Of a DNA stretch of 64,000 bases, positions 46,934 through 56,800 are shown one piece after another. Every line of letters starts with the position of its first letter. Position 1 is the first letter of the stretch. Location: positions 21,635-85,634 of the forward strand of contig CAMPBE010000002.1 in NCBI GenBank assembly GCA_946636615.1. Direction: 5' to 3'. Origin of the DNA: an uncultured bacterium. Its GTDB lineage: Bacteria; Cyanobacteriota; Vampirovibrionia; Gastranaerophilales; Gastranaerophilaceae. The position numbers were made by a program, and so were the translations under genes. The notes beneath the pieces were generated by a model. The model made no database searches and was not told the DNA's origin. It saw nothing but the letters and a program-made list of their open reading frames with translations.

Positions 46934-49408
46934 ATGTTAGTAAATAAATTAACATACGATACTCTGCAAAGGCGAAAAGAGCCGATTGGATATCTATCCC
47001 CAAAAGAAAATGTTCCTTCCGAGTTCATGTCTTTAAAATTTAATTCATATAATGAGAGACCTTTAAAAAGTAATCCAAAAGATTCATCTTTTAAAGGTCT
47101 TTCTTTTAGTGGAGCTAAAAAATCTGATAAACAAGATGATAAAATGACACCTGTGCTGGCTACTTTAGGTGTTTTAGCTGCGACAGGATTGGTTTTGCGT
47201 ATGGCGCCTGCGTATAAAAAAGCAGGAGAGTATAGTGTAAATGAATTCTTTAGTTTTGTGAAAGATAAATCAGGCGTTGATAAAACGATTGTTGAAAATC
47301 TTTTTAACCATGTTAAGGATTCAAAATACGCTAAAGATATGGTCACTGTTAGTGGTGATAAAATAATATTTAAAAAGAAAACGGTGCCTCAACTTATTTG
47401 GGACGGTCTTATTTATCCGTTTAAAATATTACCTGCAGATATTGCAAATGGTGTTGTAGGGCTTTTAGGAAAAATAAAACCTTTAAAAGGATGGGCAAAA
47501 AGAACTTTAAATAAACCGTTTTTTAAAAATGCAAGACAACGTTCAAAAGTTGATGCTCAAGTAAATTCTTTGCGCGGTTTATTTGAAATGGCTGATAAAC
47601 TTAAAAATAAATCGTCACATGATATTGCATCTGAAATGTTTAGACAATCTGTAAAAATGTTTGATTCTAAGACCGGAAATTATGATACAAAGCATGAAAG
47701 GTCTTTAAACAGATTGGTTTCAGGACTACCTCCTGCTATTTTCTTGGCAAATGATGCATACAACTTGTCAAGAATGATGGACGATGATCCTAAAGCTGCG
47801 AAAAAAGAACAAAAAGCAAGATTTAGACAAGAAACGGCAAGAATTGGTTTTAATGCTTATATTACCTTGATTACTTTGGGAGCATTACAAAAGTATATCA
47901 ACAATTCATCTCTTGGTATATTTATGATGACCGGTGCTACAACACTTGTTACAGAGGCTTTCTCAAGGTTAATTAACGGAAAACATATTACACGTTTGAC
48001 TCCTGAAGAAGCTAGAGCTGAAAATATTAAAAATGATGCGGAAGAAGCTAAGATAAAGCCTGAAACTTCATTTAAAGCAACTAACAAAAAAGACGAAAAA
48101 GAAAAACAACATAAACCTTTATTATCATTCGATACAATAATGAAAGCCTCTGCGTTAGTCATAGCCGGCGGTTTTGGTGTAAAGGCGTTAAGGAGAATTC
48201 CTGAAGTTGAAAAACAATGGAAGGCTTTTTCCGGTTTCTTTAAAAGACAATATCGTTATTTAACAGAAATAGAGGATTATAAAATTTCGGTTAAAGAGTT
48301 AGATGAGATTACTCAAACTCTTGAAAAACATGGATTTAAAGATTTGGCATCAAAATACAGAGAGGTTGGAAAAATAGCGCAGAATGCTGATTATGTAAGC
48401 CTTGGTGCTAAAGATAAAAAGATTAAACCTCTTGTAAATTTTGTAATAGCTCCGTTTAAATTTGCTTGGAATACTGTTACTTTACCTTATAATCTTACAA
48501 TGAAGGTTGTTAATGCTTTTGTTAAAAAACCGAAAAACTTGTCGTTGGCAATAAATGATAGCAGGACTATAGACAATATTATAAAAAATTATCAATTGGA
48601 AAAGGTTCTTTCTAAAGAAGATACAGAAAGTTTAATAGGATTTGTAGAAAAAGTAAAATCAGGAAAAATTGGTAAGGATGTTGAACTTACTGAACTACAA
48701 CAAGGTCTTTTGAATAGAATATCAGATGTTTCTTCTCTTGCAAAAAGTATAGAAAATATCGGTAAAGAAGCAAAGAGTAAAAATCTTTCTCCTGAGCAAT
48801 TTAAAGCGTATGTTAACGATAATATATTAAAAGCATTTAATGTTGATTCTATGTCAAATGTTTCAAACAGTGAGCTTTCGAATCTTGCAAAAACTGCAGC
48901 ATCAATTGCAACTATATGGTTCTTGATGACTGATAACTACAATATGGTAATGCTAAAATCAAACGGTAATGATGTTGACGGTGCAAAGACTAAGTTTACT
49001 GAAAGATTTGTACAGGAAGGTTCCAGATTGTTCTATCAGACATTGTTAATTGACTTGTTTAACAGTACATTCAGAAGTCAGTACAACAAATCTTTATTTG
49101 GAATGAGCTGGATTACATTAACTAATACGACAATAGGTGAATGGCTGACAAGGGCATCGGTTGGTGTTCCAATTGGTACTCATACCCGTGACGGCTTAAT
49201 TGAGATTGAGCAAAAACAAGAAAATGCAACAGGATTGAAAAAATCTTATTTCAACTTTATGAAACGTTTGACAGGTAAACGTTCTATAAAATCTTATGAA
49301 GTTGCCCCAAAAAATTCTGAACAAAAATCTGAAGATATTAAAAAAGCTCAAACTTCTCAAAAAATAAATTTTACAAATAAAAATATTTTTCTAGGTGAAA
49401 ACGTTTAG
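46934..49408 (+). CDS. Large hypothetical membrane-associated protein with SSFKGLSFSG N-terminal motif
   Basis: 824 aa intact ORF; GGAAGGACGGAAG upstream; several hydrophobic segments. Confidence 0.7.
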   Translation: MLVNKLTYDTLQRRKEPIGYLSPKENVPSEFMSLKFNSYNERPLKSNPKDSSFKGLSFSGAKKSDKQDDKMTPVLATLGVLAATGLVLRMAPAYKKAGEYSVNEFFSFVKDKSGVDKTIVENLFNHVKDSKYAKDMVTVSGDKIIFKKKTVPQLIWDGLIYPFKILPADIANGVVGLLGKIKPLKGWAKRTLNKPFFKNARQRSKVDAQVNSLRGLFEMADKLKNKSSHDIASEMFRQSVKMFDSKTGNYDTKHERSLNRLVSGLPPAIFLANDAYNLSRMMDDDPKAAKKEQKARFRQETARIGFNAYITLITLGALQKYINNSSLGIFMMTGATTLVTEAFSRLINGKHITRLTPEEARAENIKNDAEEAKIKPETSFKATNKKDEKEKQHKPLLSFDTIMKASALVIAGGFGVKALRRIPEVEKQWKAFSGFFKRQYRYLTEIEDYKISVKELDEITQTLEKHGFKDLASKYREVGKIAQNADYVSLGAKDKKIKPLVNFVIAPFKFAWNTVTLPYNLTMKVVNAFVKKPKNLSLAINDSRTIDNIIKNYQLEKVLSKEDTESLIGFVEKVKSGKIGKDVELTELQQGLLNRISDVSSLAKSIENIGKEAKSKNLSPEQFKAYVNDNILKAFNVDSMSNVSNSELSNLAKTAASIATIWFLMTDNYNMVMLKSNGNDVDGAKTKFTERFVQEGSRLFYQTLLIDLFNSTFRSQYNKSLFGMSWITLTNTTIGEWLTRASVGVPIGTHTRDGLIEIEQKQENATGLKKSYFNFMKRLTGKRSIKSYEVAPKNSEQKSEDIKKAQTSQKINFTNKNIFLGENV

Positions 49409-49428
49409 ATATAAATTTAAGAATGTAG

Positions 49429-49725
49429 TGTGGGCAAAGGCACCAGCCGTGCCCACAAAAATAAGTAGGGTAGATTTTAGTCTACCGAAAATAATCGGTT
49501 GTAAATATAACGTCATTCTGAGTCTTTAGCCGAAGAATCTAGTAGCAATAGTTTAGTAACAATGTCAAAAGTGAGGGGAATTATTTTCCTTCCCCTTGAG
49601 GGGGAAGGTGGCACGTAGTGACGGTAGGGGTGACAATGTGTTTAAATTTAATTCATCCACCTCCTATCCCCCTCCTCTCATAAGGAGGGGGAACAATGTT
49701 GCTTCCCTCCCTGTAATTGCCCACA
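49429..49725. repeat. Cluster of several intergenic palindromes inside an outer 9-bp inverted repeat
   Basis: TGTGGGCAA (49429) / TTGCCCACA (49717-49725); inner TGTGGGCA...TGCCCACA, GGTAGATTTTAGTCTACC (49469-49486), GTCATTCTGAG..GAAGAATCT (49512-49541), CCTTCCCCTTGAGGGGGAAGG and GTTCCCCCTCC-type blocks. Confidence 0.75.
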
Positions 49726-49842
49726 AATAATAAAAATCTGAAAAAATAAAAATTACCGAAATTTACTATTTTCTGCTTATACCTAAAGGGGATTATTTTG
49801 AGTGTGTAAAAGTTTAAAATTTTACTATATGGAGTGTTAACT

Positions 49843-50145
49843 ATGCTAACTAATTGTAGAGAAGGCGGTACTTACAATCGTCTGGAGATGAAAAACGTTA
49901 ATAAAGATATTCTTGATTGGCTCGAAGATATTATTGATGAAAATAACAGCCGTATTGAGAAAAAAGAATGGAAAAGCAAATATAACAGTTACGTTATATA
50001 TGATTATGAACCTTTTTGCACTGACGGGTTTGAAATTAATCTGGTGATTACATCTTACAATCCGGCTTACTTAAATTTCATTAAATATCTTTATGATGAA
50101 AAAGTCAGTACGATTGAATATCTGAACAATTGTATTAGTGTCTAA
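49843..50145 (+). CDS. Small hypothetical protein
   Basis: GGAG 8 nt upstream of ATG 49843; terminated by a strong hairpin. Confidence 0.6.
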   Translation: MLTNCREGGTYNRLEMKNVNKDILDWLEDIIDENNSRIEKKEWKSKYNSYVIYDYEPFCTDGFEINLVITSYNPAYLNFIKYLYDEKVSTIEYLNNCISV

Positions 50146-50183
50146 AAAATAACAGACTTTTATATAAAAGTCTGTTATTTTTT
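50144..50183. terminator. Bidirectional terminator
   Basis: AAAAAATAACAGACTTTTATATAAAAGTCTGTTATTTTTT. Confidence 0.92.
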
Positions 50184-50210
50184 GTAATATAAAATTAAAA
50201 AATATAGCTC

Positions 50211-50498
50211 TTATTCTGCTGTAGCTTCTTCTTGATTTTTTGTAAAACATTCTTTGCAGAAAACTTCTTTTCCAGCAATAGGTTTGAACGGCACTTGCGT
50301 TTGTGCTCCGCATTTTGAACATACAGCTTCATACATTCTTCTGTGTTTTCTGTTGTTTTGTCTGCGTTTTTTTCTGCATTCCGGACATCTTTTTGGCTTG
50401 TTTACCAAACCTTTTTCTGCATAAAATTCTTGTTCACCTGCAGTGAATACAAATTCTGCGCCACAATCTTCACATACAAGTTTTTCGTCTTGGTACAT
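50211..50498 (-). CDS. Small zinc-ribbon protein
   Basis: CEDCGAEFVFTAGEQEFYAEKGLVNKPKRCPECRK...CSKCGAQTQVPFKPIAGKEVFCKECF. Confidence 0.85.
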   Translation of the reverse strand: MYQDEKLVCEDCGAEFVFTAGEQEFYAEKGLVNKPKRCPECRKKRRQNNRKHRRMYEAVCSKCGAQTQVPFKPIAGKEVFCKECFTKNQEEATAE

Positions 50499-50634
50499 TT
50501 GTCTTCTCCTAATTTTACTTGGTACTATAAAGAGATAACCCCACTCTTTAATTCAACCGATTATACAATATTTTTTATAAATATGCAAGGGGATACATAA
50601 TTTAATATTTATTATGATTAAATTCCCTTAATAT

Positions 50635-50865
50635 CTATTTTTTAAAGTAATCGCAAATGAGAGCTTTTTTGTGGGGAATAATATTTTTTATGAAATCTAA
50701 AATTCTATTTCTATCTATATCTTCAAGTTGTTTTTTTAAGATAGCTTTTTCCAAAACGACTTTGTTGTATAAATCAGAGCAGATAGTACTTTTATTTATG
50801 TGCTCTTTTAATTTAGCTAATTGAATCTCTTTTTCTCTGATTGAGTTAATTAATTCTTTTTTCAC
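50635..50865 (-). CDS. Small coiled-coil hypothetical protein
   Basis: 76 aa; heptad-like MKKELINSIREKEIQLAKLKEHINK; GAAAGG upstream. Confidence 0.5.
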   Translation of the reverse strand: MKKELINSIREKEIQLAKLKEHINKSTICSDLYNKVVLEKAILKKQLEDIDRNRILDFIKNIIPHKKALICDYFKK

Positions 50866-50937
50866 TTCTAAAGACCTTTCGTTATTAGAATAAAGCTAAT
50901 TATGAAAATTTAAATCGACTTTTTAGTTGATTTAAAG

Positions 50938-51483
50938 TTATACATGCAATAAATCATACTCATAGCCTATTTTCAAAGCTTTAATATTTAAAGGTAAAAG
51001 GTTTTTTCTATGAGTCGGAATAACGTTATCAAGGGCTTTTTCAAGGTTTTCTATGCTTATAAGTTTGCTTGCTTTTGCAACTAAACCTAATGCAAGTATA
51101 TTAGCCATTTTAATATTTCCTACTTCTTCGGCTAATTTAGATATAGGAGCAAAAAGATAATTTATATCAGCTCTTGTTTTTATTTCTTTGATAAGAGATG
51201 AATTTGCAATCATCCAGCCGCCTTTTTTTATTGTGGCAAGAAATTTATCGAAGGATGCTTGATTTAGGGCAACAACAAAATCTGTATCCGATTTATTAAC
51301 TTCACTTACCTCTTCGTCACTCATGACGATTTCACAGTTAACAGTTCCTCCACGCATTTCTGCACCATACGAAGGGTACCATGTAACATTTAACCCTGCA
51401 AGCATAAACGCATTTGCAAGAACTTCTCCTGCGAGTAGTACTCCCTGTCCGCCAAATCCTGCTATTTTAAAATTTCTTTCCAT
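50938..51483 (-). CDS. 2-oxoacid:ferredoxin oxidoreductase gamma subunit
   Basis: FKIAGFGGQGVLLAGEVLANAFMLAGLNVTWYPSYGAEMRGGTVNCEIVMSDEEV. Confidence 0.92.
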   Translation of the reverse strand: MERNFKIAGFGGQGVLLAGEVLANAFMLAGLNVTWYPSYGAEMRGGTVNCEIVMSDEEVSEVNKSDTDFVVALNQASFDKFLATIKKGGWMIANSSLIKEIKTRADINYLFAPISKLAEEVGNIKMANILALGLVAKASKLISIENLEKALDNVIPTHRKNLLPLNIKALKIGYEYDLLHV

Positions 51484-51497
51484 TTTTTATACCATAA

Positions 51498-51644
51498 CTT
51501 ACGATTGTCTAAATTGCGCTTTACAGGCATCTTAATTCTTTTATAATTATCGTTGTTGCGCTTTGTTTTGTCAATGCACTTGGGTTGTTATTTCGAAATT
51601 ATTTCAAGAATCTATTAACTTATCCATCGCACCTGCTTTGCTTT
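51498..51644 (+). repeat. ~150-bp interspersed element, copy B, between kor beta and gamma genes
   Basis: CTTACGA...CTTAATT...AATGCACTTGGG...AGAATCTATTAACTTATCCATCGCACCTGCTTTGCT; 35/36 core identity with copy A. Confidence 0.75.
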
Positions 51645-51666
51645 ATTTGCTACCGTAATTTCCTTT

Positions 51667-52416
51667 CTAATTTATTGTTATATCTTTATAAATGCCCGGT
51701 TTAAATATAGGCATCATTTCCTCACGAACCCTTGTATGTGCCTTATCAGGTGTCATTTTCCAATTTGTTGGGCATGTTGAAAGAATTTCTACAAACCCAA
51801 AACCAAGTCCGTGTATTTGAACTTCAAAAGCTTTTTTTATTGCTTGTTTTGCTTTTCTTATATTTGCAACACTATCTAATGAAACTCTTGCAGAGAAAGC
51901 TGTTCCGTCGCAAAGAGCTATATGTTCGGCTATCTTTATCGGATAACCATAATATTCAAGATTTCTCCCTGTTGGAGATGTTGTTGTTACTTGGCCTAAC
52001 AATGTTGTTGGTCCTAATTGACCGCCTGTCATTCCATATGTTGTATTATTAATACAAATTGCAGTAAGTTTTTCTCCTCTTAAGGCTGAGTGCATACTTT
52101 CAGCTAATCCGATTGATGCAAAATCGCCGTCACCTTGGTATGTGAAAACAACTTTATCAGGCTGTGCTCTTTTTACACCTGTTGCTTCTGCCAAAGCTCT
52201 GCCATGCGGAGCTTCCAATGAATCTACATTTAAAAAATCATAAGTGGTAACAGAGCATCCTATTGATGCAACTAATATAGAATTTTCTCTGATGCCAAGC
52301 TCATCTATAACTTCTGCAACCAATCTTACTGCAACACCATGGTCACATCCAGGGCAGAATGAATATTTTACATTATCTCTTAATGATTCAGGTATTTTAA
52401 AAACTTGTGTAGCCAT
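51667..52416 (-). CDS. 2-oxoacid:ferredoxin oxidoreductase beta subunit (TPP-binding)
   Basis: FCPGCDHGVAVRLVAEVIDELG; ASIGCSVTTYDFLNVDSLEAPHGRALAEATGVKRA; GDGDFASIG. Confidence 0.93.
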   Translation of the reverse strand: MATQVFKIPESLRDNVKYSFCPGCDHGVAVRLVAEVIDELGIRENSILVASIGCSVTTYDFLNVDSLEAPHGRALAEATGVKRAQPDKVVFTYQGDGDFASIGLAESMHSALRGEKLTAICINNTTYGMTGGQLGPTTLLGQVTTTSPTGRNLEYYGYPIKIAEHIALCDGTAFSARVSLDSVANIRKAKQAIKKAFEVQIHGLGFGFVEILSTCPTNWKMTPDKAHTRVREEMMPIFKPGIYKDITIN

Positions 52417-53477
52417 TATAAAGCCTCGATTCTTGAAACAATTTCCTGTGCTGACGGAGGAGCTCCAACCCCTTTATTTATAAGTTCTACAGGGCATGCT
52501 CCGTTTACTGCCAATCTGACATCGTTAACCATTTGTCCCATATTTACTTCAACAGTTACAAATTTTTTAGCGGTTTTTGAAAGTTCTGCAAGTCTTTTTG
52601 TCGGGAACGGGAACAATGTTATTGGTCTGAAAAATCCAACTTTCAAGCCTTTTTCTCTTAACAATTTCATTGCAGTTTTGACATTTCTTGATGTGCTGCC
52701 AAAACTTACTAAGACTATATCAGCATCTTCTGTATTAATTTCTTCCCATTCAGTCTCATTTTCTTCGATTGTTTTGTATTTTTGGAATAATTTTTCCAAG
52801 AATACGCATTGATTATCTGCCAAAGGTGCATATGATCTTATTATTCTTCCGTCACGACCCTTTGCACCTGTTAATGCCCATTTTGAATTATCAATTTCAG
52901 GGTACGGATAATCATAAAATTCAACAGGTTCCATCATTTGTCCTAAAAGTCCATCTGCTAAAAGAACTGTAGGATTTTTGTATTTGTGAGCAAGATAAAA
53001 TGCTTTATATGTTAGATCCACACATTCCTGAACGGTTGACGGTGCAAGAACTATTAATTTATAATCGCCATTTCCACCGCCCTTTGTAGCTTGAAAATAA
53101 TCTCCTTGAGATGGATAAATGTTTCCAAGCCCAGGTCCGCCTCTCATAACACTAACCAAAACTACAGGCAATTCATCAGCTGTTGCGTACGACAAACCTT
53201 CCTGCATAAGTGCTACGGCGCATGAAGATGATGATGTCATGGCTTTTACACCGGTTGATGTTGCACCTATAACCATGTTTATTGCTGCTAATTCGCTTTC
53301 TGCTGAAACGTATGCTCTTTTAAGCTCCTGCATTTTGCCACTCATAAATTCTCCGATTTCACTTTGCGGAGTAATAGGATAACCAAAATAACACTGACAT
53401 CCCGCTAGAACCGCAGCATTTGCAATAGCATAATTCCCTTTTGTTAAAACTTTTTTATTAGTTAAACATTCTGGCAT
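52416..53477 (-). CDS. 2-oxoacid:ferredoxin oxidoreductase alpha subunit
   Basis: GNYAIANAAVLAGCQCYFGYPITPQSEIGEFMS; MRGGPGLGNIYPSQGDYFQATKGGG. Confidence 0.93.
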   Translation of the reverse strand: MPECLTNKKVLTKGNYAIANAAVLAGCQCYFGYPITPQSEIGEFMSGKMQELKRAYVSAESELAAINMVIGATSTGVKAMTSSSSCAVALMQEGLSYATADELPVVLVSVMRGGPGLGNIYPSQGDYFQATKGGGNGDYKLIVLAPSTVQECVDLTYKAFYLAHKYKNPTVLLADGLLGQMMEPVEFYDYPYPEIDNSKWALTGAKGRDGRIIRSYAPLADNQCVFLEKLFQKYKTIEENETEWEEINTEDADIVLVSFGSTSRNVKTAMKLLREKGLKVGFFRPITLFPFPTKRLAELSKTAKKFVTVEVNMGQMVNDVRLAVNGACPVELINKGVGAPPSAQEIVSRIEAL

Positions 53478-53494
53478 TATTAATTTTCCTCTTC

Positions 53495-53710
53495 TTATTT
53501 GTCTTTATAAACTCCGGTAATCGCTAAATCAGGGCATCTTGTTGCACACATGGCACATGCCAAACACTGATGTTCCGGATCTTCAAATTCTACAATGTGA
53601 TTTCCCAGGTTGTTTGTTTTGTCACTTATTTTAATTAATTTTTTAGGACATTCATTTATACATAAATAGCATGCTTTACATTTGTCCCCGTTAATTGTAA
53701 TATAGCTCAT
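53495..53710 (-). CDS. 2-oxoacid:ferredoxin oxidoreductase delta subunit / 2x[4Fe-4S] ferredoxin
   Basis: CKACYLCINECPKK...CLACAMCATRCPDLAI. Confidence 0.92.
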   Translation of the reverse strand: MSYITINGDKCKACYLCINECPKKLIKISDKTNNLGNHIVEFEDPEHQCLACAMCATRCPDLAITGVYKDK

Positions 53711-53866
53711 CAAATTTTCCTAATCTTTTATAACTAAAATTATACCACTTAAAACTAAAAGAAATATATAATCTTTACATTTGTAATAATATAATTTAAA
53801 ACTTGCATAGATTTGTATAATTCTGCTAAAATAATTGAGAGGGATACTGTACGGAAAGAGAATAAA

Positions 53867-56800
53867 ATGGCACAAACAGTTGATGAAATTGCTGAATTAA
53901 TAAATAATTTGCGAGATGAAAATGACCGCAATAGCGAAAATTTTGAAAAAGTTTTGACAAATATAAATGCTAAATTGGAAGAGATGTCGGATGGAGATAA
54001 TATAGAAACATTACGACTTTATTTTTCTGAATTAAAAAAATCAATAGAAGAAAAGTGTACAAATGCTTTATTAAAATTTGAAGATGTTCAAAAGATATTT
54101 TCTCATATACTTGCTTTTCAAGATGAACTTGCGAAAGGTGAGGAAATTAAGTTATTGTTTAGCAATTTTAACAGTATTTTTGAAAAATTTTTATTAGAAA
54201 TGCAAAATCGGAAAGAAATTCTTGAAAATATTGAAAGACAATTAGAAAATGCTGTGACAAAAAACGATATTGAAAATTTAGCCAATAGTGTAAATGACAT
54301 AAAAGAATCTTTTGAAAATAATTCAAAAATGAATTATGAAAATTTGATAAATGAGATAAATAATTTGAAATTGGAAATTATTTCAAATATTAACACTAGC
54401 GATAATAATGAAGAACTTGAAAAAATTAATTCTTCTTTGAATGATTTAATAACAAATGTTCACTTTTTGATGGATTTGTCATCTCAGAACAATTCAGAAT
54501 TGTTAGATAGCGTATCTTCTGAGACAGAATTAATTTTGTCGAAATTTATAGATGATATATCTGCAAATTCAGAAATGAATTTTGGTGTTATAAAAAACTC
54601 TGTTGAGAGTATAAATAGTGAAGTAAAGCAGTTAAAAAAAGATATTATGGATTCTGATAATGCCAGAACATTTGTTATATCTAACGGTTTTAATAATTTA
54701 AAAAGTTCGTTTGACAATATGCCAAACTTGTTTGGTTCTGTGCAAAATAATATATTAAATGTAGCAGGTGAACAATTAAAAGGTGTAGTAGAAAGTGTAA
54801 AAGAATATATCAAAGAAGCTCAGCAGGTTTCTTTGGATAACCGAGAGATTAAATATGCAGGTTTGGTGCAAAAACTTTCGGATATAGAAACATTGTTAAC
54901 ACAATCTGCACAAGATTATGAATTTAAATCGGAAAATTTGCAATCAAAACTTTCAGAATTCGTACAGATTGTGGAAAACAGTAGTGCTGATACTGAAGGC
55001 AAAATATCCGCATCATTAGATGAATTAAAAATGTTAAAAGAGGAGTTATTATCTTTAAACGAATCATTAAAGGCGGAGAAAATTGCAAATGATGAAAAAT
55101 CTAATGAAAGTATTTCTATCATAGATGCAGGAATTGAAAATATAATACTAACATTGAACAATGTTAGTGATGAAATAAAAAGAGGTTCTGAAAAATCGGT
55201 TGGTTGTTTAATCGAAAATTCTGATAAAAAGTTATCTCAAATAAAAGAGCTTTTGTTTGAATTAAAAGATAGAGATAACTCTGTTGAAACAATTGATAAA
55301 ATTTCAGAATCGGTTGAATCTATAAGTTCTGAATTAAGGCTTGTTAGTACGGATATTTTAGATGCATTACGTAATAAATCTGATGATATGATTCGTGCTT
55401 TTAATAGCATAAAGGAAAGTTTAGATTTATTTACGGGATTTGATGTTGAACAAATTTTAGAAACAATAAAAAGTCAGTTAGAAGATTCGTTCTCGAATTT
55501 CAGTATGAATGTGAATAAAGACATGCTTTCTTATTCTGAAAGTTTTTCAAATTTAGAGCAAGCTTATAAAAATTCTTTAAATAAAATTTCTGTTATTGAG
55601 GAATGCGTAACTGATAAAATTCAAAGTGATCTTGAACTTATGAATTTGACTATTGAAAAAAATATATCAGGTTTAAAAAGTTCAATTACTGATACTATCG
55701 GGGTACAAGTTCAAGATATCCAGGAATCAGTAAATTCAATAATGGATGATAAGAAAATTTTTGAAGCATTGGATAATATAAAAAATAATTTCCAAGAGAG
55801 GTTTGATTTATTTAATAATAATCAAAATCTAGTGTCTTCAAAACAAGATGAAATCCAAGATGATATAAATAAGTTATTTGATAATATAAAATCATTTGTG
55901 AATATTGCAACACAAAAAGTTATTGATAATACAAATTCAGATAAAGTTATAACCAAAATTGAAGAACTAAAAAGTGATAATTTGGCAATAGCGGATAGTA
56001 TAAATAATTTGAATACAAAACTAGATGTTATTGTTGCAGATTCCACAGCTGAAGAAATGCATCAGAGATTTGACGAAATAGGAGATGCGAATAATCAAAT
56101 TAATGATAAGATATCTGCGTTAAATACAAAAATAAATATTATGGCAACAGATACTGCTTCAGATGATATTAAATCTAAATTAGATAAAATATCGGAAAAA
56201 TCTGAAAAAATGATGTCAGATTATTTTAATAATTTAAATGCTAAAATAGATACAATTGTTTCTGATGAATCTATTGGACTTGCTTTAAATGAACTTACTG
56301 ATTCTGAAAAAGAGATTTCAAATATTGTGCAAAGTATTAATACAAAAGTTGATGCTATTGCTGCTGACACATCTTTAGAAAGTTTGTTGGATGAGATTGA
56401 TAATGTAAAAAATATTATATATGAACAGCATAAGAATTTTGAAACATCTTCTGATGATAGATTGTCTGCAATTGATACTTATTTGAAAGATGTTTTAGTG
56501 AAACTTGATAACGTTGATTTGGACAAGAATGCAGAAGATATTAAAGAATCTGTAATGAATGCTTTGATATCTGTTGTTGACCAAATATCATTTGTTGAAG
56601 AATCTGAGGAAATTAAAGATTTTGTTGAAGAAAAAACAGATGAGATAAATAAGAATATTATAGAAGTTCAAAATCAGTTAAAGCAGCTGTCAACATCTGA
56701 TGATGCGTTTGATTATACATATACTTTACAGGATGTAGAATCTGATATTGCAAAATTAAGGATTGCAATTAATAATTTGCAGAGTGCTGATTATAGTGAT

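Noticed and set aside
46888-47346. 152-aa minus-strand ORF
   Set aside because: Lies antisense to the start of the 824-aa gene, which has an SD and codon-like composition; no recognisable domain.
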